From the NCBI RefSeq assembly GCF_018069565.1, contig NZ_JAGPNL010000002.1:434001-498000 (forward strand): a stretch of 64,000 bases of DNA, read 5' to 3'. A program made the translations under genes and the position numbers. The notes beneath the pieces are model-generated. The model searched no databases and was not told the origin of the DNA. It saw only the letters and a list, made by a program, of their open reading frames with translations. Positions 1 through 7,771 of this stretch are shown here, piece after piece. Origin of the DNA: Streptomyces tagetis (lineage in GTDB: Bacteria; Actinomycetota; Actinomycetes; Streptomycetales; Streptomycetaceae). Within the stretch, counting starts at the first letter, position 1. Every line of letters starts with the position of its first letter.

Positions 1-3
1 CCG

Positions 4-39
4 CTGACGGACCCGACGGACCCGACGGACTTGACGGAC
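4..39. repeat. 9-nt tandem repeat
   Basis: Four consecutive 9-nt units of the form NNGACGGAC lie at the left edge, just before the tannase-family gene. The first unit may be preceded by more copies outside the window. No function is evident. Confidence 0.7.
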
Positions 40-66
40 CCCACGAGCCCCAGGAAAGAGGCCAGT

Positions 67-1752
67 GTGAGGAGAACATCGGCAAGGAGCGCGAGGACGC
101 GACGGCTCACCCTGCCGGCGGCCATGGTCCTGCTGGCGGGCGCGGTCGGTCTCCTCGACGCCGGACCCGCCACCGCGACGACCGCGGCCCAGGCCGGCCA
201 CTCGACGGTGGTGCCGCGGTGCGCCGGACTGGAGCACACGACGATCCCGGCCTCGGTCATGAGCCTGCCGACAACCGGCGGCCGCGTCGTGTCGACGTCG
301 GTCAGGACCGGCGTCGTCGGCGGTGAGACCCTCGTGTACTGCCAGGTCGACGCCGACCTCTTCCCCGTGGACCGGTCGGCGCCCGCCATCAAGATGAGCC
401 TCGCCCTGCCGTACGACTGGAACCGCAAGGCGATGATGTTCGGAGGCGGCGGCTACAACGGGACCATCCCCGACCTGGCGGGAAACGTGCCGTTCGGCCC
501 CGTGGACCGGCCGGTGCCCCTCGCCCGGGGCTACGCGACCTTCGCAAGCGACTCCGGCCACCGGCAGGACCCGGCGGCCCCTCCGTCCCTGGACGGGTCC
601 TTCGGCCTGAACGACGAGGCGCTGCACAACTTCGCCGCCGGTGACGCGCTCAAGAAGACCCGTGACGCGAGCCTCTTCCTCATCCGGCACGCCTACGGGA
701 CGCGGCCTGCCGAGGTCTACTTCGCGGGCGGCTCGACAGGCGGCCGGGAAGCCCTCGTGGCCGCCCAACGGTGGCCGACCGCCTTCGACGGCGTGATCTC
801 CGCCTTCCCCGCCTGGAACAACCTCAGCGAGGGCCTCTACCTGGGGTACCTGACGCAGATCCTCTCCGGCCCCGGGGCCTTCCCCGGACCCGAGAAGCAG
901 ACGCTCCTCTACGACAGCGTCATCAGGGCGTGCGACGGCCTGGACGGTGTCGAGGACAACGTCGTCTCCCACCCGGGCGGCTGCCACTTCGATCCCCACG
1001 TGCTTCGCTGCCCCCGCGGCGCCGACACCGGCCCGGACTGCCTGTCGGACCCCCAGATCAGGGCCGTCACCGCCATGTCCTCCCCGTTCGCGTGGCCGTA
1101 CCGGATCGCCAGTGGCGAGACCTCGTACCCGGGCTTCCCCTTCCTCTCGGGCGCGGACATGAGGACCCCGTTCCTCGGATTCGGCCAGACCGCGCCGGCG
1201 CATCCCATGCCGGTGACGAGCGGCTACGGGATGCAGTACTGGGACCAATGGGTCAGGTACTTCCTGACCCGGGACCCCCACTACAACTCTCTCGACCTGG
1301 ACCCCCGGAACCCCGGGAAGTGGCTCGCCCGCATCAGCCACCTGTCCACGGTGCAGGACCGCAACGACGCGGACCTCGGCCCCTTCGCACGCGCCGGCGG
1401 CAAACTGATCCTGCTCCACGGCGCCGCCGACGAACTGGTCTCCGACCGGTCGACGAGCGACTACTACGAGCGCGTACGCGACATCCTGGGGCCCCGCTCG
1501 ACGGACGCGTTCCTGCGGTACTACCTCCTGCCCGGGGCGAACCACGCGAACTTCGGCACGCCGGCGTTCGCCGCGAGCACGGACTCGCTCTCGGCACTCG
1601 AACGCTGGGTCGAACAGGGGCGGCCCCCCACGAATCCGACCGTCGCCGACACGGCCCACGACCGCACACGCCCCCTGTGCGAATACCCGCGCTGGCCCGA
1701 GTACCGCGCGGGTGACCCGGACACCGCGTCGAGCTTCGTCTGCACCCGGTGA
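67..1752 (+). CDS. Secreted tannase/feruloyl esterase family protein
   Basis: This is an exported alpha/beta hydrolase of the tannase/feruloyl esterase family, expected to cleave ester bonds of plant phenolics (family knowledge). GTG at 67 is preferred because AGGAAAGAGG lies just upstream; a TTG at 31 is in frame but has no such signal. A twin-arginine-rich N-terminus and hydrophobic stretch to about residue 40 form a signal peptide. The nucleophile motif is GGSTGG (Ser223), a family-typical calcium-loop-like stretch DGLDGVEDN follows, the acid is probably in GAADELVS, and the catalytic His493 is in GANHAN. The cysteines flanking Ser and His in the classical CS-D-HC motif are absent. The exact substrate is unknown. 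The gene stands alone before an AraC regulator. Confidence 0.85.
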   Translation: MRRTSARSARTRRLTLPAAMVLLAGAVGLLDAGPATATTAAQAGHSTVVPRCAGLEHTTIPASVMSLPTTGGRVVSTSVRTGVVGGETLVYCQVDADLFPVDRSAPAIKMSLALPYDWNRKAMMFGGGGYNGTIPDLAGNVPFGPVDRPVPLARGYATFASDSGHRQDPAAPPSLDGSFGLNDEALHNFAAGDALKKTRDASLFLIRHAYGTRPAEVYFAGGSTGGREALVAAQRWPTAFDGVISAFPAWNNLSEGLYLGYLTQILSGPGAFPGPEKQTLLYDSVIRACDGLDGVEDNVVSHPGGCHFDPHVLRCPRGADTGPDCLSDPQIRAVTAMSSPFAWPYRIASGETSYPGFPFLSGADMRTPFLGFGQTAPAHPMPVTSGYGMQYWDQWVRYFLTRDPHYNSLDLDPRNPGKWLARISHLSTVQDRNDADLGPFARAGGKLILLHGAADELVSDRSTSDYYERVRDILGPRSTDAFLRYYLLPGANHANFGTPAFAASTDSLSALERWVEQGRPPTNPTVADTAHDRTRPLCEYPRWPEYRAGDPDTASSFVCTR

Positions 1753-1815
1753 CACGGGCGCACGGGCCGGCCCGGGGCCACCCGGGCCACGACGGCGACG
1801 CCATCGGCCGGAAAG

Positions 1816-1834
1816 AGAGGCAAGGCTAAGCTTG
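1816..1834. promoter_or_regulatory. Possible iron box before araC-type gene
   Basis: Read on the minus strand, CAAGCTTAGCCTTGCCTCT shares 11 consecutive bases (AGCTTAGCCTT) with the iron box before cchB at 24598, and 14 of 19 positions overall. It ends 5 nt before the GTG of the regulator. The plus strand also holds TAAGCT at 1827-1832, a plausible -10 for a leaderless transcript. Inference: DmdR1/IdeR-type control of the regulator. It matches the DmdR consensus at only about 11 of 19 positions. Confidence 0.45.
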
Positions 1835-1839
1835 GTCGC

Positions 1840-2850
1840 GTGAGTCCTCACTTCTTGTCCGGCGGGGTCGGCTCGGCCGAGCAGGAGCGCCAGTACGCCC
1901 GGTACTACGCGGCGATAGCGACCGAGACCCGGGGCCGGAACACCCCGCACGTCACCACGTACACGCTCCGTCCCGAGGTCGGCCGGGGGACGATCGAGGT
2001 GACGCGGTTGCAGGGCTCGCTGCGGGTGATCCGGTACGACGTGAGCTTCACCGCCGATCACCGGGTCGACTACCGGTTCCCCGAGGACCGCTTCGAACTG
2101 GAGGTCTGTCTCGACGGCCGGTTGCGCATAGCCGAGGAAGAGGCGGGACGGGCGGACCTGTGCCGTTACTCGTCGTCCCTGACGCCTCCGCGGCCGACCA
2201 AGGGGATGATCGTGCACCCCTCGGACCAGCCCTATCGCGGTCTCTCGCTGACCGGCTCCCGAGACGCGCTCTCGCCGTACCTGGGGAGCGTCGGCGCCGA
2301 GGCGTTCGCCTCGGCGCTGGGACGGCTGGACTCGTCCAGGGGCGCCGACCTCTACCTCGGGCGGGGAGCACGGCTGCGCGGTCTGCCGAACCTGCTGGCC
2401 GGCCTCTTCGAGGCGCGTGCCGAGACCCCCGGCAAGACCCTGATGATGGAGGCCCGGGTGATGGAGGCCCTGGCCCTGGTCACCGATGCCGCGTCGTCGT
2501 GCCGGGGGCAGGACGCGGTGGCCGACCACGAGGCCGAGGCGGTGCGCCGGGTCCCGCTGATCCTCTGGCGGGAGCGCCACGACCCGCCCACCCTCGCCGA
2601 GGTCGCCAGGGAGCTGTCGATGAGTCCGAAACGCCTGGCGAGCGCCTTCCGGACGGAGTTCGGCGTGACGCCGATGGAGCACCACCGCCGTCGCCGCCTG
2701 GAACGCGCCGCCGACCTGCTCCTGGACACGGACTGGACGGTCGAGCGGATCGGACACGAGGTCGGGTACGCCGCGGCGAGCAACTTCGTCTACGCCTTCC
2801 GCCGGCGTCTCGGGACGACTCCCGCCGCCTACCGGCGCGCACGGCTCTGA
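1840..2850 (+). CDS. AraC-family regulator, PchR/YbtA-like
   Basis: A 336-residue transcription factor. The C-terminal ~100 residues carry the AraC double helix-turn-helix (PTLAEVARELSMSPKRLA, then WTVERIGHEVGYAAASNFVYAFRRRLGTTP). The N-terminal part (LEVCLDGRLRI, then GMIVHPSDQPYRGL) resembles siderophore-sensing activators such as PchR and YbtA. It lies directly upstream of a ferric-siderophore-type ABC importer, so the likely role is to activate that operon when the cognate siderophore is bound; this is inference. There is no good ribosome site at spacing 5-10, which fits a leaderless GTG start at 1840. The possible iron box overlapping its promoter suggests iron repression. Confidence 0.85.
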   Translation: MSPHFLSGGVGSAEQERQYARYYAAIATETRGRNTPHVTTYTLRPEVGRGTIEVTRLQGSLRVIRYDVSFTADHRVDYRFPEDRFELEVCLDGRLRIAEEEAGRADLCRYSSSLTPPRPTKGMIVHPSDQPYRGLSLTGSRDALSPYLGSVGAEAFASALGRLDSSRGADLYLGRGARLRGLPNLLAGLFEARAETPGKTLMMEARVMEALALVTDAASSCRGQDAVADHEAEAVRRVPLILWRERHDPPTLAEVARELSMSPKRLASAFRTEFGVTPMEHHRRRRLERAADLLLDTDWTVERIGHEVGYAAASNFVYAFRRRLGTTPAAYRRARL

Positions 2851-3018
2851 CCTCTCCGCGCCCCCGGCCGCGACCGCGGACGCCGCCCCGGCCCCGGGCC
2901 GCTCCCTCCACAGGGGCGGGTCCCCCGCTCCACACCAGGCTCTCCCTCCCGGCGCGAGGATCGGTCGGGGCCGCAGCGGCGGCCTTCTCCGACCGTTTTG
3001 AGAAGAGGTCCGGGCCGT

Positions 3019-4089
3019 ATGCCTACTCGTGTGCCGCACAGGCCGGTGGCCGCCGTCGTGGTGGCCGTCGCCGTCGGGGTCGCCACGCTGACGGGGTGCT
3101 CCCCGGGAGCGTCCTCCCCGTCGTCACCCTCGTCATCGGCGTCGTCATCGTCATCGTCATCGGCGTCGCCGTCGTCCGGGGTACGGGCGGACACGGCCTG
3201 GCCGCGTGAACTGACCCTGTTCGACAACGCGGGCGAGGAGCTGACCCAGACGATCACCTCCGAGCCGAAGCGCGTGGTGGTCGTCGGGCAGAACCTCGCC
3301 GAGTTGATGATCGCCTTCGGCCTGGAGGACCGGATCGTGGGCGTGGGCTACCTCGACGGCGCCGATTCGTACTACCGCGAGGAACTGGCGGAACTGCCGC
3401 ACCTCACCGACCAGGTGCCGTCCGCCGAGGCGGTGATGGCGCTCGACCCCGACGTGATCCTCTCCATGTCGTTCGCGATGACGGACGAGAACCTGGGGTC
3501 CGTCCCGACGTGGAACGCCCGCGGGGTGTCGGTCATCACGGCGGACAACTACACCATCGGCCGTGACCTCGACACCTACTTCGCCGACATCCGCAACCTC
3601 GGTGCCGCGTTCGACGTCTCCGACCGGACCGACGCCTACATCGCCCGCGAGAAGAAGACGCTGGAGGACATCGGGTCCCTCACCCGGTCCGCGAAGGACA
3701 CGCCCCGCGTGCTGCTGGTGGCCTCCGGCGGCGCCAACAAGCTGACGTACAACTACTACTCGCCCTCGCTCGGCCTGGTGGACGAGATGGTGCGGGCGGC
3801 GGGCGGCACCTACGTCGAGGTGTCGAAGGACGCGTACGCGGAGATGTCGGCCGAGACGATCATCAGTGTCGACCCCGACGTGATCGTGATGACGCAGTTC
3901 CAGAAGGCCGGCGCCGAAGCGGAGAAGGACCGGCTGCTGGGCGACGACCGCCTGCGCGACGTCACCGCGATCTCCCGGGGCCGGGTCATGCTGCTGGACT
4001 ACTCCACCTCGGTACGGGGCACCCCGCACCTGGGCGAACTGACGCGGAGACTCGCGGAGTTCCTGCACCCCGAGGCCGGTCACCGGTGA
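3019..4089 (+). CDS. Iron-siderophore ABC substrate-binding lipoprotein
   Basis: A 356-residue FecB/BtuF-type binding protein that would capture a ferric siderophore outside the membrane. ATG 3019 is chosen because AGAAGAGG lies about 10 nt upstream. A signal peptide ends in a lipobox LTGC with Cys27 as lipidation site, followed by an almost pure Ser/Ala/Pro linker of some 25 residues encoded by a TCG/TCA-rich tract. The mature domain starts around residue 60 and contains EPKRVVVVGQNLAELMIAFG and DPDVIL, typical of helical-backbone metal/siderophore receptors. It is first in an overlapping four-gene unit with permease, ATPase and MFS exporter. The ligand is not predictable; cobalamin or heme is less likely given the PchR-like regulator. 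Confidence 0.88.
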   Translation: MPTRVPHRPVAAVVVAVAVGVATLTGCSPGASSPSSPSSSASSSSSSSASPSSGVRADTAWPRELTLFDNAGEELTQTITSEPKRVVVVGQNLAELMIAFGLEDRIVGVGYLDGADSYYREELAELPHLTDQVPSAEAVMALDPDVILSMSFAMTDENLGSVPTWNARGVSVITADNYTIGRDLDTYFADIRNLGAAFDVSDRTDAYIAREKKTLEDIGSLTRSAKDTPRVLLVASGGANKLTYNYYSPSLGLVDEMVRAAGGTYVEVSKDAYAEMSAETIISVDPDVIVMTQFQKAGAEAEKDRLLGDDRLRDVTAISRGRVMLLDYSTSVRGTPHLGELTRRLAEFLHPEAGHR

Positions 4090-5183
4090 CCGGCGGCGAC
4101 GGAGCGGCCCCGGTCGCCGGGGAGGACGCGCCGGTTGCTCCCCGGCGGCCCGGCGGGGCGGTCGCCGTCCTGACGGTCACGGCGGTGCTGTGCGCCTCGA
4201 TCCTGCTCGCCGTCTCGATCGGGCAGATGAGCATCCCGTTTCCCGAGGTGATCGCCGTCCTCGGACGGAAGCTGCTCGGCACGGACGTCCCGGCCGGAGC
4301 CGGCGGAGCGCGGTTCGAGAACGTGGTCTGGGAGATCCGGCTGCCGCGCGTGCTCCTGAGCGTCCTCGTCGGCGCGGGTCTGGCGATGTGCGGGGTCGTC
4401 ATGCAGGCGTCCCTGCGGAACCCCCTGGCCGATCCCTACCTGCTGGGGGTGTCCGCGGGCGGCTCGCTCGGCGCTACCGTGGCGATCCTGTCGGGCTTCG
4501 GGGCCGGCGGGCTGCTCGCGGGCGCGGCCCTTCCGGTGTGGGCCTTCCTCGGCAGCCTCGCCGCCACCGCCGTCGTCCTGCTGGTCGGCGCGCTGGGACC
4601 GAGGACCTCGGCCGTCAAGCTCGTGCTGGCGGGCGCGGCCGTGAACGCGCTCTGCTCGGCGATCACCAGTTCGTTCGTGTACTTCGCGGCCTCGGCCGAG
4701 GGCATCCGCTCCGTGACGTTCTGGATGCTGGGCAGTCTCGCGTCGGCGACCTGGGCGGACATCCCCCTCACCGCCGGAGCCGTCCTGACCGCGGCCGTCG
4801 TGATGGGCACACAGATCCGCAGCCTCGACGTCATGCTCACCGGGGACGAGTCGTCGCTCACCCTCGGCGTCGACTCCGCCAGCCGGCGACGCCTGTACCT
4901 GCTGGTCTGCGCGCTGGTCACCGGAATCCTCGTCGCGCGCACCGGGGTGATCGGCTTCGTCGGCCTGCTCGTGCCGCACGTCGTGCGCGGCATCGTCGGT
5001 TCCTCCCACCGCCGTCTGCTGCCGGTGGCGGTGGTCGGCGGCGGGTTGTTCCTGCTGTGGGCCGACGTGATCGCCCGCGTCGCCGTCTCCCACTCCGAAC
5101 TGCCCATCGGCATCGTCACCGCCGTCCTGGGCGCCCCCGTCTTCCTGCACATGCTGACCCGCAAGGAGTACCGCTTTGGCTGA
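4086..5183 (+). CDS. FecCD-family iron-siderophore permease
   Basis: A 365-residue integral membrane permease of the FecCD/BtuC family. The GTG start overlaps the stop of the binding-protein gene (GTGA), indicating translational coupling. The family signature is visible in RLPRVLLSVLVGAGLAMCGV and NPLADPYLLGVSAGGSLGA, and the C-terminal half has GFVGLLVPHVVRGIVG, the ATPase-coupling region. About ten hydrophobic segments are visible. Only one FecCD gene is present, so it should act as a homodimer, unlike the CchC/CchD pair later in the window. Confidence 0.92.
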   Translation: MTGGDGAAPVAGEDAPVAPRRPGGAVAVLTVTAVLCASILLAVSIGQMSIPFPEVIAVLGRKLLGTDVPAGAGGARFENVVWEIRLPRVLLSVLVGAGLAMCGVVMQASLRNPLADPYLLGVSAGGSLGATVAILSGFGAGGLLAGAALPVWAFLGSLAATAVVLLVGALGPRTSAVKLVLAGAAVNALCSAITSSFVYFAASAEGIRSVTFWMLGSLASATWADIPLTAGAVLTAAVVMGTQIRSLDVMLTGDESSLTLGVDSASRRRLYLLVCALVTGILVARTGVIGFVGLLVPHVVRGIVGSSHRRLLPVAVVGGGLFLLWADVIARVAVSHSELPIGIVTAVLGAPVFLHMLTRKEYRFG

Positions 5184-6018
5184 CACCCCGCCCGTGGCGC
5201 CGGGCCTGCGCGCGGCCGGGGTCACCGTCGAACTCGGCGGCACCCCGATCGTCCGCGACATCGATGTCTCCGTGAACGGCGGCGAGTTCGTCGGGGTCGT
5301 CGGGCCCAACGGCTGCGGCAAGAGCACGCTGCTGAAAGCCCTCTACAAGGTCGTCACACCGACCGGGGGCACGATCAGGCTCGGAGACCTGGACGTGCGC
5401 CGTGCGCGGCCCGCCGTCGTCGCGCGCCATCTGGCCGTGATCTCACAGTTCCAGGAAGCCGGCTTCAACCTGACCGTCCGCGACATGGCCGCCCTCGGCA
5501 GGACCCCGCACCTCGGGCTCCTGGAACCCCACGGCGCGCACGACCGCCGCGTCGTCGCGCGGGCCCTGCGCGCCGTCGGGCTGGACGAGGACGCGGAGCG
5601 CGACATCCAGACCCTCTCCGGCGGAGAACTCCAACGCCTCGCCCTCGCCCGGTCCCTGGCGCAGGAACCCGGGTTCCTGATCCTGGACGAGCCCACCAAC
5701 CACCTCGACGTCCGCCACCAGCTACAGGTCCTGGACATCGTCCGCGGCCTCGGCATCGGCGTCCTCGCGGCACTGCACGACCTGCACCTGGCCGCCCGCT
5801 ACTGCGACACGGTCTACGTCCTCGACCACGGCCGGGTCGTCGCCGCCGGAGCCCCCCGGCGGGTCCTGACCCCCGCGCTGATCCGCGAGGTCTACCACGT
5901 CGACTGCGAGACGTTCACCGACCCGAGGGGGAACCTCGCCTTCGCGTACGCCTGCCCGGCACCGGCACCGGCACCGGCACCGGCGCCCGCGCCGGCCTCG
6001 CCGCGGGGAGACGCATGA
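5176..6018 (+). CDS. FecE-type ABC transporter ATPase
   Basis: A 280-residue ATP-binding subunit for the adjacent importer. TTG 5176 is the start: AAGGAG at 5163-5168 sits 7 nt upstream, and the start lies inside the end of the permease gene. Walker A is GPNGCGKST (residues 43-51), the signature is LSGGELQRLALA and Walker B is FLILDEPTNHLD. The C-terminus ends in alternating Pro-Ala residues encoded by a CCGGCA run (about 5957-5996), an unstructured tail prone to slippage. It overlaps the next gene (ATGA). Confidence 0.93.
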   Translation: MADTPPVAPGLRAAGVTVELGGTPIVRDIDVSVNGGEFVGVVGPNGCGKSTLLKALYKVVTPTGGTIRLGDLDVRRARPAVVARHLAVISQFQEAGFNLTVRDMAALGRTPHLGLLEPHGAHDRRVVARALRAVGLDEDAERDIQTLSGGELQRLALARSLAQEPGFLILDEPTNHLDVRHQLQVLDIVRGLGIGVLAALHDLHLAARYCDTVYVLDHGRVVAAGAPRRVLTPALIREVYHVDCETFTDPRGNLAFAYACPAPAPAPAPAPAPASPRGDA

Positions 6019-7382
6019 GGCGGCAGATACCGCTCGTCATCTCCTGCACCGCGACCTTCCTCCTGCTGGCGTACGCCACGATCGTGACCGTCGCGATGCC
6101 CGTGATCGCCGCCGACCTCCGCACCGGCTTCGGCGCCCTCCAGTGGGTCATCGACGTCTACACCATCGCCCTCGCCGCCCTCCTCGTCCCGCTGGGCACG
6201 GTCGGCGACCGGATCGGCAGGCGCTCTCTCCTCCTGTGGAGCCTCGTCGCGTTCGCCGCCGCCTCACTCGCCTGCGCCCTGGCCCCCGACGTCCTCGTGC
6301 TGGTCCTCGCCCGGCTGGTGCAGGGGATCGCCGCCGCCGCGCTGTTCGCCACCACCCTGCCGCTGCTCGACGCCACCTACGGCGGCCGGGCCCGACACCG
6401 CGCCTTCGCCGTCTGGGGCGCCGTGTCCGGTCTGGCCGCCGCCGTCGGCAACGTCTCCGGAGGGCTGCTCTCCGCCTTCGGCTGGCGTGCCGTCTTCGCC
6501 GCCGCCGTTCCCCTCGCGCTCGCCGCCGCGCTGCTCACGGCGGTGTTCCTCCCGCGTGACCGGCCCGGCGGGCGCTCCCCGCTGGACGTGACCGGGATGG
6601 TCCTGTTCGCGGCGGCCGTCGGCGGACTCATCGCCGCCACCCTGGTGTTCGCCGAGCACGGGGCGAATCCGACGGCGACGACGGTGCTCGTGGCCTGCGC
6701 GTGCCTGGGGGCCGGGTTCGTCGCGCGCGAACGCCGCCGACCGGCCACGGCGCTGCTCGGTCCCGCACTGGTCCGCAACCGTGTCTTCCTCGTCGCGTCC
6801 GTGGTCGCCGCCGCGTACTACTTCGCCGCCTTCGGCGCGCTCCCGGCCGTCTCCTTCTGGCTCCAGGACGCGCTCGGCACGACCCCGGTGGCCACCGCGC
6901 TGATCCTCTCCGTGCAGCCGGTGACCTTCTTCCTCACCTCCGTGCTGCTCGGCGCCCGCTTCGGGCGGCTGCACCGGCGTACCCCGTTCGCGGCCGGCCT
7001 GGTGATCTGCGGAGCCGGATGCCTCGCTCTCCTCCTCCCCGCGCTGGTACCCGGGTGGCGGGCCGTCCTGGCCGCGATGGTCCTCACCGGCATCGGCTCC
7101 GGAATCATCTCCCCGGTGCTCCCCGCTGCCGCCATGGACGGCGTGGCCCCGTCCCGGACCGGCGTCTCCTCCAGCGCGGTCAACGCGGCACGCCAGTTTG
7201 GGCTCAGCCTCGGCATCGCCGCCTGCGCCACCGCCGTACGCGTCCACACGCCCGGTGACGGCCCCACCCTGTGGTCCCGCGCCCTGGTCACCATCGCCCT
7301 GCTCACCGCCCTGGTCTGCGCGGCGGCGACCACGGCGGTACTCCTCGGCCTGCGCCGCCCGTCTCCCGACGCGTCCGCCTGA
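6015..7382 (+). CDS. MFS drug/siderophore exporter (DHA2-like)
   Basis: A 455-residue major facilitator protein. The start overlaps the ATPase stop (ATGA), so it belongs to the siderophore uptake operon. Family features are the early helix with VMPVIAADL-type sequence, the motif-A loop GDRIGRRSLL, and SAVNAARQFGLSLGIA in the late helices. The number of hydrophobic segments looks closer to 14 than 12, as in DHA2 exporters. Inference: it exports a siderophore, or exports the desferri ligand after uptake. Drug efflux cannot be excluded. Confidence 0.85.
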   Translation: MRRQIPLVISCTATFLLLAYATIVTVAMPVIAADLRTGFGALQWVIDVYTIALAALLVPLGTVGDRIGRRSLLLWSLVAFAAASLACALAPDVLVLVLARLVQGIAAAALFATTLPLLDATYGGRARHRAFAVWGAVSGLAAAVGNVSGGLLSAFGWRAVFAAAVPLALAAALLTAVFLPRDRPGGRSPLDVTGMVLFAAAVGGLIAATLVFAEHGANPTATTVLVACACLGAGFVARERRRPATALLGPALVRNRVFLVASVVAAAYYFAAFGALPAVSFWLQDALGTTPVATALILSVQPVTFFLTSVLLGARFGRLHRRTPFAAGLVICGAGCLALLLPALVPGWRAVLAAMVLTGIGSGIISPVLPAAAMDGVAPSRTGVSSSAVNAARQFGLSLGIAACATAVRVHTPGDGPTLWSRALVTIALLTALVCAAATTAVLLGLRRPSPDASA

Positions 7383-7517
7383 GGGCCGCCTCCGGCCTCC
7401 GGGCGCACCGGCTCCTCGGCCCGGCAGAGGGGTGGGCTCTCGCTCGACTCCGCCAGGAAGCCGGGCGGGCCGGCGGCGGTCACGTGGCGCCGGGTGAACA
7501 GCACCGCCACCGTGACC

Positions 7518-7540
7518 CCTGCCCCTGGGGGAGGGGCAGG
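7518..7540. terminator. Hairpin after MFS gene
   Basis: CCTGCCCCT and AGGGGCAGG form a perfect 9-bp stem with a 5-nt G loop, 135 nt after the MFS stop and before the 7615 promoter. There is no U-tract, as is common in Streptomyces. Confidence 0.55.
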
Positions 7541-7614
7541 CCCCGGCCCTCCGCCCCCTTCCGGGATGCCGCGAGCAACTCCGGCCGCCCCTGGTCCCCG
7601 GTGCGGCCGAGTCG

Positions 7615-7643
7615 TTGACAGACAGATCACCCCCTCCTAATAT
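7615..7643 (+). promoter_or_regulatory. Strong sigma70/HrdB-type promoter
   Basis: TTGACA at 7615-7620 and TAATAT at 7638-7643 are separated by exactly 17 nt. Such close agreement with the vegetative consensus is unusual in this genome composition. It lies about 128 nt upstream of the symporter ATG and has the right orientation for the whole symporter-oxidase-ureohydrolase-regulator unit. Confidence 0.8.
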
Positions 7644-7672
7644 CGCCCTCACCGATATCGCCCTGAGCGATA
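7640..7672. promoter_or_regulatory. Direct-repeat operator overlapping -10
   Basis: Two head-to-tail 15-nt copies of ATATCGCCCTNANCG (7640-7654 and 7655-7669), followed by ATA, start inside the -10 box and cover the expected transcription start. This is the placement of a repressor operator. The obvious candidate is the XRE-cupin protein encoded by the fourth gene of the unit (inference). Confidence 0.55.
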
Positions 7673-7771
7673 CGCGACGAGTTTCGAGGTTCGCGCACCG
7701 CGGTCGCCGACCGCGGGAAGCGGGGCCACGCCCCCAGCGTCATTCCCCAGCCCTTCCGAAAGGGATGCTCC

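Noticed and set aside
5957..5996. CCGGCA run at the end of the first ATPase gene considered as an intergenic repeat
   Set aside because: It is in frame and codes for an alternating Pro-Ala tail before the stop at 6016-6018, so it belongs to the gene.
7640..7672. Direct repeats considered as the start of a CRISPR array
   Set aside because: Units are only 15 nt, directly adjacent with no spacers, and overlap a promoter; an operator is the better reading.
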